Virus record (IMG/VR): IMGVR_UViG_3300035145_002110
Coordinates: 1-48,027 of that record
From: a virus
Direction: 5' to 3' (one strand)
Length of the DNA: 48,027 nt
Below, one piece after another: positions 1 to 6,162 of this stretch. The notes beneath the pieces are model-generated. The model saw only the letters and a program-made list of their open reading frames with translations, was not told the origin of the DNA and searched no databases. The number at the start of each line of letters is the position of its first letter. Position 1 is the stretch's first letter. A program made the translations under genes and the position numbers.

Positions 1-169
1 CTTCTAAACAGAACACAACATGACTGCCATTAAAGTCTCTGTATGCTTTGAGAATACTGGCAAACATAATATGATATGCCATGCCAATTTTAGTTTCAAT
101 ACTGTCTCCTCGTACTACGTGTCTAGCACGAAAAAACATGTTTGCTGTATCTACAAGAATATATGTCAT
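1..169 (-). CDS. 5'-3' exonuclease / FEN1-PIN family, N-terminal part
   Basis: The gene starts at 169 and runs off the left edge, so only about 56 residues are visible. They begin MTYILVDTANMFFRARHV and continue with GMAYHIMF and HVVFCLE. The early Asp in ILVDTANMFFRA matches the first metal-binding strand of the FEN1/Pol I 5'-nuclease (PIN-like) fold (compare LIIDGNNLLFRA). T4-like phages carry such a nuclease (RNase H) to remove RNA primers at the replication fork, which is the likely role. The start codon sits just after an inverted repeat that encloses a strong sigma70 promoter (see 174-227), so expression is probably early. The catalytic carboxylates further downstream cannot be checked. 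Family assignment is fairly secure; the exact subfamily is not. Confidence 0.75.
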   Translation of the reverse strand, partial: MTYILVDTANMFFRARHVVRGDSIETKIGMAYHIMFASILKAYRDFNGSHVVFCLE

Positions 170-173
170 AAAA

Positions 174-224
174 ACACTCGCTAGGTTGTTACTGTTATAT
201 AATACGGTAAAACCCAGCGAGTGT
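174..224 (-). repeat. 14-bp inverted repeat enclosing the promoter -10 box
   Basis: Arms at 174-187 and 211-224 are complementary over 14 bp with one mismatch and enclose a 23-nt loop that holds the TATTAT box. The downstream arm ends 5 nt before the start codon and contains the only Shine-Dalgarno-like bases (GAG). RNA read through from the tRNA would fold the hairpin; RNA started at the internal promoter would lack the upstream arm. The hairpin is followed by TTTT, so it could also act as a weak terminator. Confidence 0.6.
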
Positions 225-227
225 CAA
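199..227 (-). promoter_or_regulatory. sigma70 promoter for the exonuclease gene
   Basis: On the minus strand TTGACA (227-222) is followed after exactly 17 bp by TATTAT (204-199). The expected transcription start, near 190, is just upstream of the ATG at 169. It lies between the tRNA 3' end (237) and the exonuclease gene. Confidence 0.85.
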
Positions 228-236
228 GCGTTTTAT

Positions 237-339
237 TGGCTTTAGGGGTAGGATTCGAACCTACACGATTAAATATATTGCAGTACATTCAATCACACGA
301 TAAACAGTCGTGCGTGTCTACCATTTCCACCACCCTAAA
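237..339 (-). tRNA. tRNA with long variable arm, leucine-like body, GUU anticodon, encoded GCCA end
   Basis: A complete cloverleaf can be drawn on the minus strand. The acceptor stem TTTAGGG pairs fully with CCCTAAA and is followed by G73 and an encoded CCA. The D arm GTG-GAAATGGTAGA-CAC has the same form as bacterial tRNA-Leu. The anticodon stem CACGA/TCGTG is perfect and its loop CTGTTTA gives anticodon GUU (Asn codons AAC/AAU) with an unusual U37. The variable region is 31 nt with an 8-bp stem, and the T arm is GTAGG-TTCGAAT-CCTAC. A class II body with a long variable arm is expected for Leu, Ser or bacterial Tyr, not Asn. G73 is normal for Asn, Asp and Ser but not Leu. The tRNA starts 4 nt after the stop codon of an AsnRS-like gene and is probably co-transcribed with it. 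Confidence 0.85.
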
Positions 340-343
340 CTGT

Positions 344-1186
344 TTAAGCCGCTTGGGCTAATTCTTGTTGTTTGTCTAATGCCGCAATCATACGTGTCAT
401 ACCAATGCCACCGCCCACTCTTTGGAAGAAGTCGAATTCCAAGAACTTTTCTAGTTCTGCTTCAACTCTATCTTTGCCAAACAGTTTGTAAAGCAATGCA
501 CTGTATTCGCCATCTGTGATGCTGTGGAATGTATCACGCATCATGTCAACATCGCAACTACGTTCTGCACTACCAATGGTCTCCATACCACCTAAGATAA
601 CATCCATCTTCTTAGCAGTAGCACCGTCATCGTTTCTGCTCATGTTCCAAAATGGACTGGTCATTTCTGGGAAGTTGGTAATCAAACTACTACCAAACTG
701 TGTTTCCATATCTAGTTCATGTTGTGCATCCATTTCAACATCGCTGGCTAATCCAAAGTGTTGTTGCCATTCTGCATAGGTCTTTTCTGTAAGTGGATCA
801 AAGCCTAGGTATTCACATAGTTCATATTCCATTGCTTTGAGGTCATCTACACTGCCTGGAAACTCAAATTCAAACATTGGGAAAATAATATCATGTCTTC
901 CTGGGATAGCATTTGGCTCTTGTCTATAACTAGTGCTTACACAAAAAAAGCCCTTTGCATCGGGCTTGCTTAATAGTTCATGTTCCAACCACATCTGTCC
1001 TGTTTGTGGTAAGGGCCATACCTCGCCTGCGTAATTATAAGTTGCTACATTGAATGGATCTTCACATGCGGCAAGTATTGACAAACGGTTTTGTGTATGT
1101 ACTTCTTCAAACCCTTTGTCCAAAAAAAAGGACCTTAAAAGGCCCACGGTGTTTGTAAATTTTGTTGGTGATATAAGCTGTGTCAT
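344..1186 (-). CDS. class II aminoacyl-tRNA synthetase-like core (AsnRS/AspRS type), no anticodon domain
   Basis: 280 residues. Motif 2 is visible as STSYRQEPN...RHDIIFPMFEFEF (about residues 83-110), comparable to the FRAE...RH..EF of AsnRS/AspRS. A segment ETIGSAERSCD (about 203-213) resembles the GEIGGSQRE segment of the same enzymes. Motif 3 is GGGIGMTRMIAAL (about 258-270), with Thr where D/E usually precedes the Arg. AsnRS is usually about 430-470 residues, with an N-terminal OB-fold anticodon domain that is absent here. Two functions fit: a tRNA-charging enzyme for the adjacent odd tRNA, or an AsnRS-derived ATP-dependent asparagine synthetase like the archaeal paralogue of similar size. 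An AAGGA-type ribosome site precedes the ATG. The gene follows tandem terminators, so it starts a new transcription unit shared with the tRNA. Class II AsnRS-like fold: confident; substrate: unknown. Confidence 0.75.
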   Translation of the reverse strand: MTQLISPTKFTNTVGLLRSFFLDKGFEEVHTQNRLSILAACEDPFNVATYNYAGEVWPLPQTGQMWLEHELLSKPDAKGFFCVSTSYRQEPNAIPGRHDIIFPMFEFEFPGSVDDLKAMEYELCEYLGFDPLTEKTYAEWQQHFGLASDVEMDAQHELDMETQFGSSLITNFPEMTSPFWNMSRNDDGATAKKMDVILGGMETIGSAERSCDVDMMRDTFHSITDGEYSALLYKLFGKDRVEAELEKFLEFDFFQRVGGGIGMTRMIAALDKQQELAQAA

Positions 1187-1211
1187 TTTTTTTCCTTTTC
1201 CATATTTTAGC

Positions 1212-1281
1212 CTAAAAAAAAATTACTACTGTCGTAGTCCTTTTTTCAACCTAAAAAAAATTTGCTCAAAAAAAATTGAGC
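1212..1281 (-). terminator. tandem rho-independent terminators
   Basis: On the minus strand GCTCAA-(T6)-TTGAGC (1281-1264) is a 6-bp hairpin followed by AAATTTTTTTT. A second hairpin, ACTAC-GACA-GTAGT (1238-1225), is followed by AATTTTTTTTT. Both lie between the YkuK-like gene and the synthetase-like gene and should end the long upstream transcript. The rest of the 117-nt gap holds only the ribosome site of the synthetase gene; I see no clear promoter in it. Confidence 0.75.
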
Positions 1282-1303
1282 GTGTTTTTGTGCTTCGATT
1301 TAT

Positions 1304-1801
1304 TTATGCCTGATGCGCCAAAACAGGTCGTGTATTGCGTCCGTGTGCAACACCGTCAGCACCATAGCTAGCTGCAAATCCATCTGGCTTGAGTTTGGGC
1401 TCTAGACCAGTCATACCTAGAACATAGCCTGCGGCTTCTTTGGCTACACAACTACTGCCGTGTTGTGGGTCTGTGTTAATATCTAAATGTATCTCACAAT
1501 CAAATTCACTGATAAACGGTATTAATTGTAGATATGCTTCGCAAACTTTCATAGCTTCATGCATAAGTCTCATACGTGGCTTGTCTTGTTTAGTATCATA
1601 ATCTATTTCTCTGCTTTCGCTACTAAACAAACGGCAACCATTGTTACCGTTTTTGTGTACTATTACCACTGTGGCAAAACGTGCATACCATATATCATTT
1701 TTTACGATACGAACACTGTCACATCCAAAGTAAATTTTTGTATTGCTGTTTAGAGTAGTAAGTAATTCAACTAGTTCTTCAATTTGGTTTTCATTGAACA
1801 T
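1304..1801 (-). CDS. YkuK/DUF458-like RNase H-fold protein
   Basis: 165 residues. The pattern IYFGCDSV near the N-terminus, a central R-x-x-x-E-x region, then EIHLDINTDP...SS...KEAAGYV (about 103-130) and KPDGFAASYGADGVAHG (about 137-153) match the DUF458 (YkuK) family, which is predicted to have an RNase H-like fold with acidic metal ligands (the Asp of GCDS, the Asp of HLDI, and the Asp of GADG). Its biochemical role is unknown, so a nuclease function is only a prediction. The start overlaps the end of the upstream 92-aa gene by 11 nt. It is the last gene before the tandem terminators. Confidence 0.7.
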   Translation of the reverse strand: MFNENQIEELVELLTTLNSNTKIYFGCDSVRIVKNDIWYARFATVVIVHKNGNNGCRLFSSESREIDYDTKQDKPRMRLMHEAMKVCEAYLQLIPFISEFDCEIHLDINTDPQHGSSCVAKEAAGYVLGMTGLEPKLKPDGFAASYGADGVAHGRNTRPVLAHQA

Positions 1802-2069
1802 CGTTATCGCCTGACTCTTGATCTATAATAATACTACGACATAAGTCGTTAAACCATAAGTCGACGATTGCTTCTGGATTAGGACCTGCATATCCTGCTT
1901 CTCCTAATAAGCCAACAAAGTCATCGTTCCAATCTAATTCAAAATAACCTCGTGTTGGGTTATCTTTGTCAAAGTGTACTTCAACTACTTTTACCCAAGG
2001 CCCGATAGCTTCTTCCTTGGTTTCTACTTCTTTACTTTTGTTAAAAATGTTTTTGAGTTTGTCTAACAT
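1791..2069 (-). CDS. conserved phage hypothetical protein, 92 aa
   Basis: A short soluble acidic protein with a Lys-rich N-terminal helix and a core of WVKVVEVHFD...RGYFELDWNDDFV...GY...IVDLWFNDLC. The overall pattern looks like small conserved proteins of T4-like marine phages, but I know no function. A TAAATAC late promoter motif lies 15-23 nt upstream and overlaps the stop codon of the preceding gene, so late expression is likely. No signal peptide or membrane segment is present. Confidence 0.6.
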   Translation of the reverse strand: MLDKLKNIFNKSKEVETKEEAIGPWVKVVEVHFDKDNPTRGYFELDWNDDFVGLLGEAGYAGPNPEAIVDLWFNDLCRSIIIDQESGDNDVQ

Positions 2070-2083
2070 AGCTTTCTCTACAA

Positions 2084-2092
2084 GTATTTATT
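2084..2092 (-). promoter_or_regulatory. T4-type late promoter motif (AATAAATAC)
   Basis: The minus strand reads AATAAATACTTG, overlapping the TAA stop of the 82-aa membrane-protein gene and preceding the ATG at 2069. It matches the ATAAATAC core found before the virion genes of this window. Confidence 0.5.
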
Positions 2093-2340
2093 TAGGTTAC
2101 TAGCCAGTTGTATACAGCTCGCATACTTAACAATAGATACATCAGTTCCATAAGTGTTCTAGGCGTGTCTCTGTCTTTCCATCCAAAGTAAACCCATATA
2201 CTACAACTAACGAGCCCCATTGCCCAGCCTATCCATTGTGTTTCTACATCGGCACTGCTAAGAATGAATGTACCTATCATAGCTACTAAAAAGCCAATCC
2301 AGCGTAATCCATCTATGTTTTTGTAGAAACGTATTTTCAT
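2092..2340 (-). CDS. small multi-span membrane protein
   Basis: 82 residues with hydrophobic stretches at about 15-30 (IGFLVAMIGTFILSS), 36-52 (WIGWAMGLVSCSIWVYFGW) and 62-80 (LMELMYLLLSMRAVYNWLV), so probably three membrane spans. The general pattern (short loop GWKDRDTP before the last helix, terminal YNWL) resembles small membrane proteins of marine T4-like phages with a vague likeness to one half of PnuC/SWEET-type carriers; I would not assign transport. It starts by ATGA overlap with the upstream phosphoribosyltransferase gene and is probably translationally coupled to it. Confidence 0.6.
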   Translation of the reverse strand: MKIRFYKNIDGLRWIGFLVAMIGTFILSSADVETQWIGWAMGLVSCSIWVYFGWKDRDTPRTLMELMYLLLSMRAVYNWLVT

Positions 2341-2729
2341 GGCATAGTAAACAGTGCTCTTATGCCTTCTTCTTGTGGAATAGGCTTACGGGCAAACACT
2401 GTCCATTTGTAAACATCTGTGTGTCCTTCTTGTTCACAAAATTCACGAAAACTAGTACCAGTTGTATATACATCATCACAGATCAATAACTTGTGATCAG
2501 GATTATCAGTTGCATATGCATTTAGTGCAAAACCTAACGGAGCACCGCCACGTGGAATGCCAACAGCCGCTCTAAAAGGTTCTGTTTGATAATCCATGAT
2601 CATCTTAGCAATGCACCGCCATTCGGCTGGACTGATTGCGTCACACTCTAGTTTCCATTTTAGCGGCAAACCTGCATGGCTTGTAAAGTCACCATCTTCA
2701 AATAGTTTTGCTTCTGTTCTATATGGCAT
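2337..2729 (-). CDS. phosphoribosyltransferase (type I PRTase fold)
   Basis: 130 residues from the ATG at 2729. The PRPP-binding loop is clear as LLICDDVYTTGTS (about 82-94), with the preceding GIPRGGAPLGFAL loop (about 59-71) typical of orotate/purine PRTases. The gene is smaller than orotate PRTase (about 200 aa) and lacks a hood domain that would name the base, so substrate is open. I chose 2729 because the metK stop and this start overlap as TAATG, the junction used repeatedly in this genome; a longer frame from 2750 would overlap metK. A sigma70-like promoter inside metK (2801-2829) could drive it separately. It is one of three PRTases in the window, suggesting base salvage. Confidence 0.75.
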   Translation of the reverse strand: MPYRTEAKLFEDGDFTSHAGLPLKWKLECDAISPAEWRCIAKMIMDYQTEPFRAAVGIPRGGAPLGFALNAYATDNPDHKLLICDDVYTTGTSFREFCEQEGHTDVYKWTVFARKPIPQEEGIRALFTMP

Positions 2730-3811
2730 TACCAACCAATCCTTTCCCACGGAACATCTTTATTACCAAAGTGTCCGTATACACAATTTTTACTGTACTC
2801 AGTATAGTTGAACAAGTCAAATCTGTCAATGATACCTTTGGGTGTTAGGTCAATGTTGTCTTGAATAAACTTTTGAATACTGCGATTGTGACCGTTACTG
2901 TCTACATAAATGCTTGTAGGTTCTTTTACACCAATAGCATAGCTAAGTTGGATTTGACACCAATCAGCCATATCGTCTGCTACTACATTCTTTGCGAGCC
3001 ACCTCGCCATGTACGCCGCGGATCTGTCGACTTTTGTTGGATCCTTACCACTAAAAGCACCACCGCCATGGGGAGCATACCCACCATAAGTATCAACGAT
3101 AATCTTACGCCCGGTGAGTCCTGTGTCGCCATCAGGACCACCAATGACAAAATTGCCTGTAGGATTGATGTGCCATATAGTATCTTTGTCAATTAAATCT
3201 CCTAATACTTGTTCTGCGGCATCTTTGACAGGCATCTTTACACTGTGATGAAAACCGTCTTTGTGCTGTGTACTTACCACAATTTGATCAATACGCTTTA
3301 CTTTGCCGCCTTGGTATTCAACACTTACTTGGCTTTTAGCATCTGGTTGTAGGAAGTCATAACCATCTAAACGCATTTCTTTTAGTTTTTTCAGTATCTC
3401 ATGACTGTAATAGATAGGCGCTGGCATCATTGCTTCATTTTCATTACAAGCATAACCAAACATAATGCCTTGGTCACCTGCACCAAAGTCATCTGTGCCT
3501 AATCCAATGTCTCCACTTTGTGCGTGGATTTCATTATAAATTTTTAAGTTGTCCCAATGGAAACCATCTTGTTCGTAACCAATTTCTCGAACTTTGTCAC
3601 GCACAATATCTTTAACATTATCTACGTTAAAGTTTTTTACTTCGCCTGCAAGTGTTACATGATTGGTAGTTACAAGTGTTTCAACAGCAACACGAGTAGT
3701 CTCGTCTCCGTTGGCTAAACCAGCATCAACTAGTGCATCACTGATTTGATCTGCTACCTTGTCTGGGTGCCCGTCACTAACGCTTTCGCTAGTGAAAATA
3801 TAGTCATTCAT
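2729..3811 (-). CDS. metK: S-adenosylmethionine synthetase
   Basis: 360 residues, slightly shorter than the usual 380-400. It makes SAM from methionine and ATP in the cytoplasm. Signature segments are present: ESVSDGHPDKVADQISDALVDA at the N-terminus (shown in part), GAGDQGIMFGYA (about 111-122) and GGGAFSGKDPTKVDRSAAY (about 249-267), including the ATP- and Mg-binding residues of these motifs. A good ribosome site (AGGAAAAACT before ATG) supports the start. The gene lies downstream of queE, whose radical SAM enzyme uses SAM as cofactor. A supply role for QueE or for methyltransferases elsewhere in the genome is inference. Confidence 0.95.
   Translation of the reverse strand: MNDYIFTSESVSDGHPDKVADQISDALVDAGLANGDETTRVAVETLVTTNHVTLAGEVKNFNVDNVKDIVRDKVREIGYEQDGFHWDNLKIYNEIHAQSGDIGLGTDDFGAGDQGIMFGYACNENEAMMPAPIYYSHEILKKLKEMRLDGYDFLQPDAKSQVSVEYQGGKVKRIDQIVVSTQHKDGFHHSVKMPVKDAAEQVLGDLIDKDTIWHINPTGNFVIGGPDGDTGLTGRKIIVDTYGGYAPHGGGAFSGKDPTKVDRSAAYMARWLAKNVVADDMADWCQIQLSYAIGVKEPTSIYVDSNGHNRSIQKFIQDNIDLTPKGIIDRFDLFNYTEYSKNCVYGHFGNKDVPWERIGW
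2801..2829 (-). promoter_or_regulatory. sigma70-like promoter inside the 3' end of metK
   Basis: Minus strand TTGACA (2829-2824), 17 bp, TATACT (2806-2801). It would serve the phosphoribosyltransferase gene that begins at 2729. Confidence 0.55.
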
Positions 3812-3819
3812 AGTTTTTC

Positions 3820-4149
3820 CTATTGTTTAAATGCGTCAACTGAGATAATTTTATTATCTTGAATTGTGATGACGTCTACTACTCGCAAGTGTAATTTTTC
3901 TTTATCACTTGTTACTGCAATCTCTGCAAAGGCTTTGTTTTCACACACATCAATATGCATAATCAGGATATGAATATCTGGAATACTGCTCCAAATTTGT
4001 GCATTGGCACCTACAACACTTGAGTTTCCTGTTACTTCGACATCCCAATCTTTAAGAGTAACGTCTTGATGGAAAAGATTAGCTAGTGTTTGTTCATCTC
4101 TGCGATTCCATGCGTTCATGTAGTCTTTAACAATTGCGTGTACGTTCAT
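3820..4149 (-). CDS. SnoaL/NTF2-like protein
   Basis: 109 residues. The order VKDYMNAWNRRDEQTLANLFHQDV, then a central GNSSVVGANAQIWSSIP segment and a run of beta strands ending with RVVDVITIQDNKIISVDAF is the pattern of a cone-shaped NTF2/SnoaL fold. Members are small enzymes or binding proteins; nothing visible tells which. The gene sits between queE and metK, 8 nt upstream of metK. Its ATG overlaps the stop of a 15-codon reading frame (ATGA). Confidence 0.65.
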   Translation of the reverse strand: MNVHAIVKDYMNAWNRRDEQTLANLFHQDVTLKDWDVEVTGNSSVVGANAQIWSSIPDIHILIMHIDVCENKAFAEIAVTSDKEKLHLRVVDVITIQDNKIISVDAFKQ

Positions 4150-4193
4150 AGTCCTTTATCCCTAAGTTTGTTTGGATTAATAGGTGCTTTCAT
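4146..4193 (-). CDS. possible 15-aa mini-ORF between queE and the NTF2-like gene
   Basis: ATG at 4193 encodes MKAPINPNKLRDKGL and ends by ATGA overlap with the NTF2-like gene. The frame stays open upstream into queE (residues EYRNKQHQSA precede the Met), so the product could be longer if a non-ATG start is used. The regular composition and the ATGA junction suggest translation, but this is weak evidence. Confidence 0.3.
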   Translation of the reverse strand: MKAPINPNKLRDKGL

Positions 4194-4221
4194 AGCACTT
4201 TGATGTTGTTTGTTTCTATAC

Positions 4222-5118
4222 TCACGTGCCCCAGGCGTTACCGAAGAGGCTGATATGTAGTCTGGGTGTAAACCTCCACCCTCGTTCCATGCAGATGTTT
4301 GCGACTTCTTGGACGTTAAGATTGTATTCTTCACTTCTACCACCCAACGGCATAAGGTATACAGGACATTCAACACCCCTTGCACGATATTCGTCAACAG
4401 CTCTACCAGCTTCATCAATATCTGTACGATCAGCAACAACAAATTTAAAATACATATCGCTACCATCAACAAGACTGTACTCATGAGCAATGTCAGGCTT
4501 AATAGCAGTGTCCCAAGGTTCTCCACTAACGGAGAGTTTAGGGCTACAACTCCAAGTGACTGTAAATCTGTCTTGATTGTTGAGATAGTTGTAAAAATCT
4601 TCGTGTAACTTTTGTGTAGTATTTGTTTCAAATGTAACATTTTTTAAATCCTGCATGCGTGGATGTTCAAATAGTTCGATATACAGTCGTTGCCACGCTA
4701 ACAACGGTTCGCCTCCTGTCATAATTAAATGCACATCTTGTCCATTGTCTTGTACCCATTTACCGTTAGGTGTAAGACTAAGCAAATGTTCTACAACTTC
4801 GTCTACATCTGCCTTGCGATTTAGATGTTTAAATTCTGGATAGATACTTGCATATGTATCACAACCTGTGTGAATAATAGGCAAGTCCTCAAATTTTTCT
4901 GTAGTTTCGTGTACACCTCGATCCAGCAAGTCTTGTACTTCTTGGTTGTGTATAATACCTTCACGTTGTTTTACATCACGCATAGGTTCTGTTCTGTCAA
5001 GTCCAAAGTTCATACAACGGAAGTTACAACCAAATGTGCGCAGGAATACACTAGGTACTCCTACGAACTTTCCTTCACCTTGTACACTATAAAATGCTTC
5101 GCTGTAGTGTAATTTCAT
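4222..5118 (-). CDS. queE: 7-carboxy-7-deazaguanine synthase, QueE-like radical SAM enzyme
   Basis: 298 residues from the ATG at 5118. QueE converts 6-carboxytetrahydropterin to 7-carboxy-7-deazaguanine in the preQ0 pathway. Visible features are AFYSVQGEGKFVGVPSVFLR (9-27 region), the cluster cysteines C31-x3-C35, a GCDTYAS segment with C86, MTGGEPLLAWQ, FETNTTQ and SCSPKLSVSGE. The third cluster Cys is not two residues after the second. It appears to be C86 in CDT, reached through an insertion of about 48 residues. An in-frame GTG at 5148 would add MHLYCNTGKL; I prefer 5118 because it forms a TAATG junction with the upstream 40-aa gene. The partners FolE, QueD-like and DpdA are further upstream in the same window. 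Confidence 0.85.
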   Translation of the reverse strand: MKLHYSEAFYSVQGEGKFVGVPSVFLRTFGCNFRCMNFGLDRTEPMRDVKQREGIIHNQEVQDLLDRGVHETTEKFEDLPIIHTGCDTYASIYPEFKHLNRKADVDEVVEHLLSLTPNGKWVQDNGQDVHLIMTGGEPLLAWQRLYIELFEHPRMQDLKNVTFETNTTQKLHEDFYNYLNNQDRFTVTWSCSPKLSVSGEPWDTAIKPDIAHEYSLVDGSDMYFKFVVADRTDIDEAGRAVDEYRARGVECPVYLMPLGGRSEEYNLNVQEVANICMERGWRFTPRLHISLFGNAWGT

Positions 5119-5240
5119 TAACTTACCTGTATTGCAATATAAATGCACAAGCCTAAGATTACAAGTTTTCCGTAATCTAAATCAAACTTAGTGCCTTCTC
5201 CGTAACTGGCTTCCCACATTTCTTTCATAGATTTTTTCAT
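5118..5240 (-). CDS. 40-aa single-span membrane protein
   Basis: The frame MKKSMKEMWEASYGEGTKFD... ends with a hydrophobic helix (KLVILGLCIYIAIQVS), giving a C-terminal membrane anchor. The start overlaps the previous gene by ATGA and the stop overlaps queE by TAATG, so translation is probably coupled on both sides. AAAAGGAA precedes the ATG. Function unknown. Confidence 0.6.
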   Translation of the reverse strand: MKKSMKEMWEASYGEGTKFDLDYGKLVILGLCIYIAIQVS

Positions 5241-5986
5241 GTTATATTCCTTTTATTAAGACGCTTGTTTGTGCTTATAACTTGTTCTAGTATAGTATGA
5301 TCCATAAAGTTTGTCAAGGCTTTTGTGTCTTTGGGAAAACAATGACCATCATAGCCTAAGGTATTTGCATTGTTTGGTACTATCATGTGTGTTTTACCAA
5401 TACTATCAATCTGTGCTAGTGTGCTAGTTAATTGACTGTAGTTCATATCTTTAGGACCATTTGCAAACACTTCATGAAAGAACGCTACTTTGGTTGCCAA
5501 CCAAGCATTGTGTACATATTTTATCATACTAGCAGTTGTTCTGTTTACATGTATCACATTTGTATTTAGGTGACTAAACAAATTCTCCCAAAATTGTATA
5601 TGTTCTTCGTTGTCTCCTCCTAGTACAAATACTTCTTGTTTAGCAAAATCTTCTTTGGCATGTAACGCTCGTAAAAATTCTGGATTGTAAGTAACATTAT
5701 TTGGATAGGATTCTAACAAGTCAGGTGTTACTGTGCTTTTGAGCAGTATAGGTTTGTCAGTGTCTAGTTGATTGATTACTTGTACAACTGTACTGTCATC
5801 ACACACACCGTTTTTACCTTCAGGAGTAGGCACACAAATAATAAATGCTTCGCATACTTCTCTAATATCAAACACTGTAGTATGATAATGTTTAGGATCT
5901 ACTCTATGTACACCTACTAAATGACCTTCTAAAAAATCAGCGACTGTACTTCCTACAAACCCGCATCCAATTACACCTATTTGCAT
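5237..5986 (-). CDS. nucleotide-sugar (UDP-glucose/GDP-mannose) dehydrogenase family, short form
   Basis: 249 residues. The N-terminus MQIGVIGCGFVGSTVA is a Rossmann NAD-binding loop. FIICVPTP and TYNPEFLR follow, and GYDGHCFPKDTKAL (about 216-229) carries the catalytic Cys of the family (usual form GGSCFPKDT). Full enzymes are about 390-450 residues; this one ends soon after the catalytic loop and lacks most of the C-terminal UDP-binding domain. Similar short forms occur in marine phages, so it may be functional on another substrate. ATG at 6004 would add six residues; 5986 gives the canonical start. It may act with the sugar-type enzymes at 17797-20520 and the glycosyltransferases. Confidence 0.75.
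   Translation of the reverse strand: MQIGVIGCGFVGSTVADFLEGHLVGVHRVDPKHYHTTVFDIREVCEAFIICVPTPEGKNGVCDDSTVVQVINQLDTDKPILLKSTVTPDLLESYPNNVTYNPEFLRALHAKEDFAKQEVFVLGGDNEEHIQFWENLFSHLNTNVIHVNRTTASMIKYVHNAWLATKVAFFHEVFANGPKDMNYSQLTSTLAQIDSIGKTHMIVPNNANTLGYDGHCFPKDTKALTNFMDHTILEQVISTNKRLNKRNIT
5289..5317 (-). promoter_or_regulatory. sigma70 promoter for the 40-aa gene and queE
   Basis: Minus strand TTGACA (5317-5312), 17 bp, TATACT (5294-5289), located in the last codons of the nucleotide-sugar dehydrogenase gene and about 50 bp before the 40-aa gene. Confidence 0.7.
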
Positions 5987-6162
5987 TTCTTTGTTACGCT
6001 CCATGCACCGCCGGGTAATTCTTCCCAGATCAATGTATCACCTTCGTCCCAACCCACTTGGTCAAGTGCATCAGGAGGAAACTCAATGAACAGTTCTTTG
6101 GTTTTACCGTTCTCTTGTACTTCTACAAGCCAACTATTTTCACCTTGTTTTGTATACTTCAT
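5977..6162 (-). CDS. small AbrB-like/conserved phage protein, 61 aa
   Basis: The sequence has the pattern of a short beta-rich protein: MKYTKQGENSWLVEVQENG, then ELFIEFPPDALDQVGWDEGDTLIWEEL and a final WSVTKK. The GWxxGDxLxW element is reminiscent of AbrB/MazE-like swapped-hairpin domains. A regulator is possible but not shown. It overlaps its neighbours on both sides by a few bases. Confidence 0.5.
   Translation of the reverse strand: MKYTKQGENSWLVEVQENGKTKELFIEFPPDALDQVGWDEGDTLIWEELPGGAWSVTKKCK

Noticed and set aside
1301-1308. CATAAATA late-promoter-like motif at the end of the YkuK-like gene
   Set aside because: RNA started there would meet the terminator at 1281-1264 almost at once, so it is probably chance.
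4146-4640. Minus-strand 164-codon frame overlapping queE
   Set aside because: It runs in another frame of a strongly conserved queE. The hydrophobic N-terminal part looks like a shadow. Only its last 15 codons lie outside queE and are listed as a weak mini-ORF.
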